Part shown: positions 34,361 through 45,700 of the stretch, in pieces | How the letters are laid out: each line of letters begins with the position of its first letter | Position numbering within the stretch: the stretch's first letter is position 1 | Assembly: GCA_964036195.1 (NCBI GenBank) | Contig: CAXIWS010000604.1 | Span: forward strand, 1 to 64,000 | DNA: 64,000 nucleotides | Direction of reading: 5' to 3' | From: Sphaerolaimus hirsutus | Lineage: Eukaryota; Nematoda; Chromadorea; Monhysterida; Sphaerolaimidae | Made by a program: the position numbers and the translations under genes | Notes under the pieces: model-generated | Told to the model about the DNA's origin: nothing | Databases searched by the model: none | What the model saw: only the letters and a program-made list of their open reading frames with translations

Positions 34361-34772
34361 TGGTTCAAACGGGATTGACGTTTCGGGATCGGGATTCACT
34401 TTTCACGATTTCGGGATCGTGATTGTGGTTTCGGTATCGGGATCGGGATTGGTATTTTGAGATTTCGGGATCGGGATTGGGGTCACGGGATCGGGATTGC
34501 GGTCTAGGGATAGAGATTTTCCTCACTGTTTGTCACTGTCACTGTTCATTCACGCTGGGCGTTTGCGTTGACATTTTTGCACGCAAAACTGTCATTTGCT
34601 TCCATCTTTTATAATTCCCACTATTTTTTCCGGGATCCCGGACTTGGGAGATTCTCGGGATCGGGATTTGAAAGTTTTCTGGATCAGGATTGTTTTTTTT
34701 GGATTTCGGGATCGGGACTGCTCAATCCCAGAATTTCACAGGATACGGGATCGCGATCCCGTTTGAACCCTA
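34357..34772 (+). mobile_element. hAT-like MITE, GGGATC-filled
   Basis: It opens GGTTCAAACGGGATTGACG and ends CGATCCCGTTTGAACCCTA. The interior is GGGATCGGGATT repeats plus the same middle segment as the 4851 copy (TTTGCGTTGACATTTTTGCA). Confidence 0.7.
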
Positions 34773-34789
34773 GGTGGAGCTATCGAGTT

Positions 34790-34887
34790 TATAGACAAAA
34801 ATGTTTCGCCATGGCGCCTTTCAGAAAGTGGGCGCCAGGCGCCACAGGAAAAGGGCGCCAAGCGTCGATGGCGCCATTCCATCACTA
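34790..34887. mobile_element. Truncated GGCGCC hAT-like MITE
   Basis: GCCATGGCGCCTTTC..GGGCGCCAAGCG ends GGCGCCATTCCATCACTA. The left terminus is lost. Immediately downstream (34905-34950) lies an introner-like 3' end (TTACAGGGTCTGTGAGTGCCCCCAG) with no matching 5' end. Confidence 0.6.
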
Positions 34888-35059
34888 GTCTCACCACAAA
34901 GCGTGCTTGACATTTTTCATGGCATTTTACAGGGTCTGTGAGTGCCCCCAGATGGGGTCCGCCAGCCCCGCCCGCTAAGGACGACAATCAACCAAACTGC
35001 TCTGTCGTGTCTGTTTGCCACGGCCAGCCGTTTGTTTGGTTTTTGCCCAACTGTATCAT

Positions 35060-35250
35060 TCCCACTATTTTTTCCGGGATCCTGGACTTGGGAGATTCTT
35101 GGGATCGGGATTTGAAAGGTTTCTGGATCAGGATTGGTATTTTTGGATTTCGGGATCGGGATTGGGGTTTCGGGATTGGGGTTTCGGGATCGGGACTGCT
35201 CAATCCCAGAATTTCACAGGATACGGGATCGCGATCCCGTTTGAACCCTA
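35060..35250 (+). mobile_element. Second copy of the right half of the 34357 GGGATC MITE
   Basis: The segment from CCCACTATTTTTTCCGGGAT to CCCGTTTGAACCCTA, plus the flank GGTGGAGCTATCGAGTTTA, repeats 34616-34795. It is therefore a segmental copy, not an independent insertion. Confidence 0.75.
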
Positions 35251-35342
35251 GGTGGAGCTATCGAGTTTACTTTAGCTGGTAATTGGTGTCGTCGTAATTT
35301 AGCTGGTAGCGTAATTGGTGTCGTCACTCCTCAATGTTCTTA

Positions 35343-35459
35343 GCACAAGCTTAGATCTTTTTGCACTTTTAATCGGAAAGAGATATCGATCTCATTTAGC
35401 ACGGGCTTAGATCTTTTGCACTTTTGATCGGAAAGAGATATCGATCTCATTTTTGTTTC
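35343..35459 (+). repeat. 58-bp tandem duplication
   Basis: AGCAC(A/G)(A/G)GCTTAGATCTTTT, GCACTTTTNATCGGAAAGAG and ATATCGATCTCATTT are repeated twice head to tail. Confidence 0.8.
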
Positions 35460-35727
35460 ATTGAGTTTCTCTCGATCAGGAGTATACGATAGCATGTTCA
35501 AAAATAAAGATTTTTCGTAAATTTCGCATTTCAAAATCCGGCCAAATCGATATATACACAATGTTGTATCGCCTATTTGACCTCAGAAATGAACTCTCCA
35601 AGCATTCGTCATCATTTTAAAAGTGAATTTACTAAAATCGGCCCAGAATTAGTCGAGTTATTGATGTTCAAAGTTTGCATGTTCTGAGCGACACGCAAAA
35701 TTTTCAGTTTTCCTACCTACCGCAGAT

Positions 35728-35773
35728 GGCGCAGTGTCCTTTTGACGTTCCTGGTTCGAAAACCGTTCACCGC
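35728..35773 (+). repeat. tRNA-like A/B-box sequence (solo)
   Basis: TGGCGCAGTGTCC, a 15-nt spacer and GGTTCGAAAACC, aligned with the tRNA-like halves at 26-31 kb but in a different context. The A-B distance is too short for a functional tRNA. Confidence 0.5.
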
Positions 35774-35929
35774 AAAACGCGGGAACAAATCCTACTTACC
35801 GCACATAAAACCCGCAATTTTAATGTACCGCATTTTGATACATACGCCTAAAGTGGTTCACTTGCGCTCACGCCCAGCCAGGAGCCTGGTTGAAAGACCG
35901 GCTCTGAGTTTTCGGCGTTGAGGTGCGGC

Positions 35930-36065
35930 CCAGAGCCCGAGCCCGAGCTGCGAAATTTGCGCATTTGCGCAAGTCGCGTGGCCCTGTGGTTGCGAAATTT
36001 GCGCCTGCGCAAGTCGCGTGACCCTGTGGTTGCGTGACTTGCGTCTGCGCAAATCACGCAGCTCG
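35930..36065 (+). repeat. GCGAAATTTGCGC / CTGCGCAAGTCGCGTG tandem repeats
   Basis: Three head-to-tail imperfect units of about 45 bp, each with GCGCAAGTCGCGTG and CCCTGTGGTTGCG, and ending in CAGCTCGCG. GC-rich; no coding exon is supported. The following 36070-36754 is AT-rich with nothing recognised. Confidence 0.7.
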
Positions 36066-36754
36066 CGTAACGCGATTTACTTCGCGTAGCTCTGGCACCA
36101 CGCCAACAGCGCCTAACCCCGATCGTTCTATTACCGGGTCCTCCCCGATTTATTTTTTGTATTTTTCAAAAAACCACACTCGTACCGAAATAGCAATAAA
36201 ATGCTGAAATATCAAAACCCAATCTACACATAATCACAATGTACAGCAAAAAAAGCCAGAGGTTGAAGTTGGAGGTATTTTACTGAGAAGATTGTAATAA
36301 TTAATTATGCATCTACATCTATTTTGATTGATTGAATAGCAATGCAATTGACATTGTGCTAGGATGGGATGGAGTATTCTCTATAGGTACATAAAAATAC
36401 AGTTACATTTCACAGACCATATATGCATTGTATTTCAAATTTGCCAGAATATCCCTTTCCTTTCAACATTGTTTACTTCGGAATGAATTGATAAAAATGT
36501 GATAGTTAAGTATGAATGTATCACGTAAAAATGTCCCTTTGAATAATTCCCCTTCAAAAGAACAACAACAGAAAAAAAATTACCTAACCCTCCAGGGGAA
36601 CTACCTAGTTGAGGGTTTATGGAATCTTGAAACACAAAAATTTACATTCAGTATCACATTATAATAAATTTCGTGGGGAATTGAAGTTTTCTATAGTGTT
36701 AAACATCACACGTGATAATGAATATCTCAACTGGCCCAAATTTTTCAAAATAAA

Positions 36755-39700
36755 TCAAAATTTGTACATATCAAAGTAAGTTTTCTGCGCAACAGGACCA
36801 TTAGCAGAATTCACAATTTTTGATGGTTGTGGCTGCACCACACAATATGCCCACTTTTTTGCACCATAACTTACATTAAACCTGGGTGCAATTTTTTTGT
36901 AAATCACATTCATAGTAGCCGTTCTCAGTGCTTGCTGCTTCACAATCAATATAATTGGGCCAATACAGGGCATTATTTGACTAGTGATCAAAGTAAGCAT
37001 GAGTGCCCATAACTTTTTGTCACTTCCATCCAATGCTGAATTGTAGATGTTGTAACAGACCATTGTAATTATGACCAAGATTGAATGAAAAACGACCAGA
37101 TTTAAGATTGCCCTGGGAAATAGAATTGGTGTGTGTAATTTATTACAGCAGCAACCCAAAAAGCGACAACTTATCTCGCTTTCAACTGAAGTTTTAAGTT
37201 GCAGTTTTAAGTTTATGGTGTTTGTCACTTCACAATGAATGGTGTATTTGCAAGAATATTTTGCACAGCACCAGGGTAATGTGGCAAAGAGATACCGTAT
37301 TACCTCGAATTATTCCCCCCCTTGAATTAACCCCCCCCCCTCGAAATACCCCCCCCCCTTCGGAATGATGTACGTCAAGTACATAATAAATACGTCATGT
37401 ATGCAATGTAAACACCTTCCCGGTCACCTCCGGCAGCCATTTTATGATTTTACTTCTTATATCCTATCCTCAGTTCTACGGCGCCCCCGAGGCTGAAACT
37501 TGGGGGAGATATTGGCGCATCCCCCCTCTACTTCGCACGAATTGGGGGCGTCGCGGCGACCCCCCAATTCATGCGAAGTAGAGGGGGGTTGCGACAATAT
37601 CTCCCCCAAGTTTCAGCCTCGGGGGCGCCCTAGAACTGGGGATAGGATATGAGAAGTAAAATCAAAAAATGGCTGCCGGACGTGACTGGGAAGGTGTTTA
37701 CATGATGTATATTACTGTTAATTTGCATTGCAGCTACACATCGACTAGTTTGTGTAGCTATCTACGTTTTTATGTCCAAATATATCCTGTTTGGACACAT
37801 TTATTACCTGTTTTGGGTATGCAAATGCCTACATTTTACTACGATCCTTACAAAAATTTCTGACGAAATAATAAAAAAAACCCTCGAATAAACTCCCCCC
37901 CCTCTTACGGAACGAAGATGTTTAGAGAGATTTTGGGGAATAAGTTCATGTAGTCAACACTCCCGATGCTGTCGTTTAGAAGGCAATAAATACCCAAAGA
38001 AAAGGAAACTCCTAATGTTCACATAAACATCAATCATCATAAACAACTTCCAACAACATCACTCTCCAAACAACAAAAACTATCAACTTAATCACACTCC
38101 AATTTTCTCCCCTACCACTTTTTTTTAGCGCGAACTAGAAGGAGAATGGCGAGAATTTTTACCGTGACGCGTGTGAGCTTTTGAGATGCGCGAAAAAACT
38201 CCCTGTCGACGCTGGAATTGCCTGTGCTGCGTGAATCGTTGTTGGTGCCTGTCTCTGCCATGGCGACGGTTGTAATTATGATAGCTATGTGGCGCTGGTG
38301 TGCGGCAACGATTGTAATGACGTTGCGGGTAACGTTCCGCTGCTGCCACACGTTGAACTGCCGAGCTTCATGGGAAAGTGTAGCCAGTGTCTTCTGCTGC
38401 ATCTTCACGCCATTCCTGCTGCTGGGCACGCACAGACGAGCTAGTTATGTGGTGAATTTGAAGTCACAAACTGGGGGAAAAAACGTTGTCTCAGTTTGTG
38501 CCGTGACCGTAGACGTTGGTTGAGTGCATTGCGCAGCCGCAAGTGCTTGCTGCAGTTCACGTATCGTTACGTTTTTGGCTGCTGATTCACGTTCCACCTT
38601 CGTCAAACGTTCATGCAAAAAACGTGCTATCAACTTTCAGGAAAACGATGAATAATGAACCTTTAATAAAGCCTCTCCCAGATGGCGATTTTCAACCCTG
38701 AACCCTACAACAGTGCGATGGCGGTCGTCATTTTCCTGCTGCAATGACGCAAAACCATGCCGCAACTGTTGATACTTATCTCCAAGAGTATCCAGATCCT
38801 ATAGGTGACATTTTTGTCAAAAACATAACTTCAGCTGGAGAAAATCTCATAAAAACATCCCAGAAAACGGCACCTGACACATTTGTTGAAAAACTTGTTT
38901 GTTGTCCTCAAAACGAGATTCAGCCTGGCTAGCAGATGGATGTGCGGCACTGGAAATTCCCGGTTCAGCGCCAGTGTCGTACTGTGGTGTGTGTGTCCCT
39001 TGGGTGACCTCGCCTGGATCGTCAACATTTGCAGCCTCTGCTGGCGGGTCCTCCTCGTAGGTGGGCGTTTTCGGCGGTTCGAGGGATGGTGTGCGTTGGG
39101 GGGTAGACGTTTTGCTGCGCCTATGTTTTCTGCCCGCTTCAGCTGCCAGCGTCAAAACAAACCAGCAAAAAATCCAGCACTGCAACTGCATTTTTGGCGT
39201 GACAAAGAGCAATGCTTTTTTGTTAAATCGAAATATTTACTCTGTCAATGTCATTGCGTTTTCTGATAATTTAAATGGCGTGTAAAACGGGATGCAAAAT
39301 GTGTACCAGTAAGTGCAAATTTACTCACAAAAGGAAAAAATTAAACAGCAATCAAAATACTACTTTTTAAAACAATTCAATACTTTTCAAATGGTGGAGG
39401 ATAAATGTTGGACCTTCCAACAGTATCTTCCCGGAACAGTTTCCAACTGGTCGCCATTTTGGAAACTGACATTTGGACCGGCCGTGTCAACCACAGTGTG
39501 TGGGCCCGTGAATCGCGGAACAGTTTTGTCGGGCGAAAGCATTCTCACCATCACTACATCTCCCACATGTAACTGTTTTGTATTTTTCGACTCAAAATAT
39601 TGCTTATATTTCTGTCTGTTTCTGTCACTCTGTGACCTGGCAATTGTTCGTATAGCATCTGGATTCGTATTTTTTGCCGCTACAAAAAATAAATTCCAGT

Positions 39701-42700
39701 GGGGAAGATGTCCATAAATGAGGTAGAACGGGCAACAAGTTAAATTTTTGTTCATGGTTAAATTGTACTTCAAAATGACCAAAGGTAACAATTCTTTCCA
39801 GTGAGTTTTCGGGTGCTGTTTTTTCACAAATGCATGTATATCGCGTATGCGCCCGTTTACGCGTTCTACCATTCCATTGGCTGCTGGATTATGAGCCAGT
39901 ACTGGCGAATGACGAACACCAAACTGTGCGCAAAGTGTCCTGAATTCTGTATTAACAAATTCAGTGCCCTGATCTGTCACAATAACCCTGGGCGCCCCAT
40001 ATATCATGAAGATATTTTTTAAAATAGCCCTTGCGACTGTTTCTCCGCGCATGGAAGAGAGTGGAAATGCAATTGCGTAACGCGTGAAAGCATCAACCGC
40101 CACTAAAACTTTCGATTTGGAATTGTTGTATTCAAATTGCATTGTGTCAAAGTGCATGATATCAAATGGCTGTTGTGGCGTCGTGGTTGTTCCCAGCGGC
40201 GTGGGGCGCAATGCATGTGACTTGCGTTGCATGCAATCGGAACATTGCTTGCAAAAATCCAAAATATGTGCTTTCATGTCTGGCCACGCAAAATATTGGC
40301 ACAACAGATCAAGTGTTTTTGCTTGGCTGCCGTGGCTCGCGTAGATCCCCATGTGGGCGTGTTCCAAGCAGGCTTGTTGCCATGACCGAGGCGGCCAGAT
40401 GGCATATGAGTGGTCAGACGTGGGAGATTTATAATATAACACCTCATCAATCAGTAAAGCTTCTGGCCATGACGCGGGGTCATTTTTTACTGCGGCGATG
40501 ACTTCACTGAGTTCAGGATCGGACAACTGTGCTTGTGGCCAGTCAAACTCAATTTGTTGAGTTATTGTTTTTGACTGATGGATCGGACCTGTCAGGTGAA
40601 AGCCGGGTGCTGTAGCTAAAGCCAGTCCGCGCACTAGGTCTGTGGGTACATGCAATTCTTCTGGGCTGAACTCTGGCTCGTCCACGGGGTTTCTAGAGAG
40701 TGTGTCTGCCACACAATTCAATTTTCCGGCCCTGTGGACAAAATTAATTACCTTATCAGACAGGTATATTGCCCAACGTTCTAATTTACTGTGATGCGGT
40801 GTCTTCAACACCTGGTGTATTCCAGAATTGTCAGTAATGACGACCAATTTTTGCCCTTCCACAAAATCGGCCAACCTCCGAACCGCCCAAGCTATGCACA
40901 AACTTTCCAATTCAGCTGCAGAAAATGTTTTGTGTGGGTGTGTGAGGCGCTTCGAGATGAATGAAATTGGATGCAATTTTCCATCGTCAGCATGCTGAGA
41001 AAGTACGGCGCCCAAACCTACTTTGCTTGCATCTGTTTCCAGAACAAAAACCCGCCCATCCCTGTAAGGGTGAATCAAAACTGGAGGCGACGATAAACAA
41101 TATTTTAATGAGCTCCAGGCATCAAGCATCGGCTCTGTCCAAGTGAAAGGTGTATTGCCATGTTTTGGTATTTTGCCCTTCAGGACGTCGTAAAGTGGTG
41201 CGGCAATTCTACTGTAATTCGGAATGAAGTGTGAATAATACACACATTTCCCCAAAAATTTCCTCAAATCCTGTTTAGAGTGAACTTTCGGTAAATCCAA
41301 CATAGCTGCTACGCGTGAGGGTGCCGGAGAAATACCCTCAGCCGAAATCTGATGACCCAGGTACTTTAGGCTTGATGCAAAAAAGTTGCATTTTGCTGGT
41401 TGCATTTTCAAATTGGCCCAACGAAGTCGTGCAAACAACCTACGCAAATGTTGCAAATGCTCGACAACGGTGTCACTGCAGCACAGCACGTCGTCAATGT
41501 AAGCGCGCACCCATGCGCGAGTTAAATCTTCATTTAAATCCATGAGAATTACGTTCATGAGACGCATGAAAGTCGCACCTGCGTTGCAGGTACCGAACGG
41601 CATTCTCGTATATCTGAACTGTCCTAAGCTGCAAACGAAGCTTGTCTTCTCACAGGAGTCCTCATCCGCCAGGGGAATGTTATAGTAACCGTGTCTGATG
41701 TCAATCGCACTAAATATCTTCCTGCCAGAAAATTCTGCTAATATTTCGCCAATTCTCGGTAGGGGATAACTATCAATTTTAGTTATTAAGTTCACTTGCT
41801 TAAAATCCACGCAAAATCTGAAATTATCTGTCCCCTTGGGCGCAATTGTGATAGGCGACGCCCAAGGCCCGTTTGAATGTTCAATTATGCCCTCTTGAAG
41901 CATGCTTGCAATTGTCTTATCAATAAACGCCCTTCTGTGTGGTGCTTCATAACGCGGTGCTTGTTTAATTGGTGGGTGAAGCGGGTCTGTGACGATTGCG
42001 TGCGAAATCAAAGGCGTTTTTCCCACGTCATATTCGCTACAAGCAAAAATATCATGAAACTCTAGAAGCAGTCGTCGAAATATTTGCATGTCCTCATCGG
42101 ACAATGTAATGCGATTGCTAGATGGCAAATGTTCCCAGATGTATTCTGCGCGTTGTTCTGGAGTGCTCGGCACATTTTGTTCATCACATTTTTTAACACG
42201 TACACTGTCAGGCAGGGAGGGTAGGTGCACTGCGGGCGCTGCCAGCGTGGCGGAATGGCGTGTTGATGTCCTTGAAAACATGCCTATGGATTGTTGTGTG
42301 TCAGAGTTCTGAAAAATCCGCGAAAATTTTGGTCCGGGGTTGAAATGTTTGCTGGGTGGAATGATGAACATATCCGCTAGGCAGTAACCAGCAGGCAAAT
42401 CGATTGGTGAGTCAGAAGTGTTGTAAAGTGTCAAATACGCATTTTTCACTGTGGTGTTGACTGTGGTATTGTACATGCACACCCCTAAACTGTTGTCCAC
42501 GTCAACGTTGCTATAGCCCACTACACATCTTGACCATTTTGCTGCGGAAATTTCTCCCGGTTTCTTTGGCGCTTCAACAGAAACTTTCTGCTCGCCTCTA
42601 GCTGGTATAAACACTTTTTTCTTGAGTTGAATTACTTTTGTCATTTTTTCTAAAAAGTCTAATTCAAGGGACTGAAATTGATCCAAAACTTCTGTTTGTT

Positions 42701-45700
42701 TCGGCGGTTCTACTCTTGTATCATTTTCGAGAGCAACGGGAATTAACCATGATAGCTTCAAATAGGCCATAATATCAGTCCCGATTAATATTTCCGACAT
42801 GGCATCTGGTAGCATATTCACCAGAATCACAGCCAAAACTTTTCTGGTGACATTGTCAAATGGTGAGGTGTGGACAAAAAACAAAGGTATTTCACACATG
42901 CTGCCCTCCGTTGTGTTTCCCGTTACCAGTAAATTTCCCAGGGTGGTGGGGTGTCAAATGAATCGGCATTTTCGATTTCATTCTCGGTATTTTCAGGGTT
43001 GTCAAACATTGCTACTTTTCCAAATGTCGTTTTTGGGGCCGGAGTATCCGAAGTGTGTGGGGGCCCAATTCGCTTCACGTGTCCATATCCCTCGGACTTT
43101 GGACTTACAGTTGCAGGGTTTACTTGTCCACCGGGATTTTGTTTTTGGCGCTGCAAAACACGGCAGTCAGCTGCCCGGTGACCCGTGTGGTTTGGCAGCG
43201 TGCCCCACGGTTGCTGCTGTGACTCAGCCAGAAACTGTTTGAATGTGCTGCGCGCTGGGCGTGTGTTTATATTTCTTTCCATAACTTTATCGCGTTTTTC
43301 ATGCTTAACAGATCGAAAATATTTGTCGATTTGCTGCATTAGTTGCGGGATTTTCAAAGTAGATGACGTCCTGCTCCTAGACCGAAAATTTGCCACTACA
43401 AACTTATCGAATCTGGACTCATCAAAACGATGCCAAATTTTTGAAAGCACCAAATTTTCGATGGCATTCAAACTTGACAGACTCTTTGATCTCCAATGGC
43501 ACTTTTGACAAAAGCCTCCAAAAAAAGTTCATTCTTAAACATGGTGGCCGATTCCCATTCTGGGTAGGTATACGTCTTATCTGTTGTTTTGAAAACCATT
43601 GACAATTCTTTCAGGATGTGTTCATAATTTTGCAAATCATCTGGCTTAAACATGGTGGTCAAAATCCAATGGGCTTCACCTGTGAGCTTGGTGGTCATAA
43701 TCTCCAGCCAAAATTGCTTCTGAAGAGCGGGATCGGGTATGGACAGCGATGCCATTTGAACCATCCTGTGCCATTCCGAAAAACTGCGCGAATCATTTTT
43801 GCCAACGTATTCAGGTATTTTGTCAAATATGTGGGGCTGAACCAAAAACCAATTTTGCAACATGTCCGGCTTTGGAACAGGCAAATTTGCTAAATTCCGG
43901 ACATGCCATGGATTTTTGCTTTTTTCTAATGCATGAAATTCCGGTTCTGTCGCTTTTGTCAAATTTGCTTTGGTATCAATCCGGACTTCAAACGGCACTG
44001 GGATATCGGGTGACAAATGGGTTTCATTGCGAAAACGTCCCAGCGATGCATACTTCAATTTCAACTCCTGAAACATCGACAGAAATTCTCTTTCGGAGTT
44101 GGAAATGTCCAATTGTGGAGCATCTGAAGGTCCAGTGTGGACATAACAAACGTTTTGAGGCACTGATCCAACCGAAATTTCCTCAGCAAACTGCGCCGGA
44201 ACCGGAAAACGTCCCGACTGGAAATGTCGCAACTGCAGGTGCCACGGTGTCGGCTGTGGCAGCCTGTTGGTGTCGCAAAGGAGTTGCGGTTCACTGTTTG
44301 TCTGCTGCAAAGCTAACTGAGAATTGCGGTAAACGCGATTGCGCACAGGCGTAAAATGTGCATTTTCTCTCGCTGTATAGCGAGCGATCGGCAACTCAAC
44401 CTGCCGACCATGACCATGACGCACTGGCACACGGCCAGCCAGACGCAGCTGGTCGTCCTGAAAGTGCCTAATATCCTCGGCATGCATGGCAGGATCTGGC
44501 ATCAGGTTTTGCGGGTTCTGCCTGTTCCGCGACTCAGGGCTGCGTTGCCTGTCGTCCATTGCGAGATTATCAGCGGACGACAGCGACAACAAGATGACTG
44601 CAATTGTCAGCTGAAGACAGGAGCTGACGACAGCCACGGTTGGAGTGATGACAGCAATGATGACTCTCTCTCCGCGGCCTCTGCTGGAACAAAAAACCAG
44701 CACGTCCACCACTTTACGGAACGAAGATGTTTAGAGAGATTTTGGGGAATAAGTTCATGTAGTCAACACTCCCGATGCTGTTGTTTAGAAGGCAATAAAT
44801 ACCCAAAGAAAAGGAAACTCCTAACGTTCACATAAACATCAATCATCATAAACAACTTCCAACACCCTCGAATTAACCCCCCTCAAATTTTGCTGGCGAA
44901 ATAATAAACCCCCATGGGGGTATTTTGAGGTAATACGGTAAGTAGGTAAAGGAAGAAATCGAGTGTATAATTGAAGAATGGAAAAGCTCCAAAAGCAACT
45001 TACTTTGTAGTGTCCAACGTTCCTTTGATCATGAACCTTACATTCAAATTCTGTGGTTGTCTGCCAAAATCTTCCCAGTATCTCTTGTTCCATTTCCACA
45101 CAATGAAATACATTACCAGGCAAATAAATGCAGTCAAAGCAAATGATCCAGAAAGTGCCTTGTCAATTTTTGGGTTGCCAGCCACCTCCTGGGGGCAGTC
45201 CCAGACTCTGCAAAATGCCGTGTAAAGTGTGAAATGTCATGCAAAGTGTCAAAAGTCATTGAAAATGCCCTGCTAAATGGCAACCAAGTTGCCGTTTTAC
45301 AGGGCATGTTCCATGACTTTTGACACTTTGCATGACATTTGACACTTTACAGGGCATTTTACAGGGTGTGGGACTGGCACCTGGTGGTCGCAATGGGGAA
45401 CCAGTTCATTGGCAGATAATGAATATGGCTCAATGAACATGTAGGAAATGAATCTGTGACCAATGAGGAACCAGCCAGTAGCCCATGGCAGAGCTGAAAT
45501 AACACAAAGTTATTGTAGTTTGTTGATGAATAACACAACACACAAGCCAATTAGGAAGATAAGCAATTCACCAATCATAGACAGTTTGCCTACTGACATC
45601 AAATTGCGCCAAGAGTCCAACTGATAGATTTTATTCAACTTGTTTTTTTTCAGTGCATTTGTGAATAGCAGCCTCTCTATGGCTATAGATGCAATAATAA

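Larger units (their letters stand above)
37905..44864 (-). mobile_element. Ty3/Gypsy LTR retrotransposon, full length, 5-bp TSD
   Basis: Two 151-bp LTRs (37905-38055 and 44714-44864), oriented TGTTGGAAG..CGTTCCGTAA on the minus strand, differ at only a few positions. The 5-bp duplication CCCTC is exact at 37900-37904 and 44865-44869. Order on the minus strand: primer site, gag, gag C-terminal part, protease/RT/RNase H/integrase, then extra small ORFs. RT-RNase H-integrase order and the RT sequence place it in Ty3/Gypsy. Frame breaks in gag and between gag and pol are described under those ORFs. It inserted into a CCGTATTACC-family MITE inside the last intron of GPCR gene 1. Confidence 0.9.

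Noticed and set aside
38112-39212. Envelope gene of the Gypsy element
   Set aside because: A hydrophobic N-terminus and a coiled-coil-like stretch are present in separate frames, but no cleavage site, fusion peptide or transmembrane anchor pattern is convincing.
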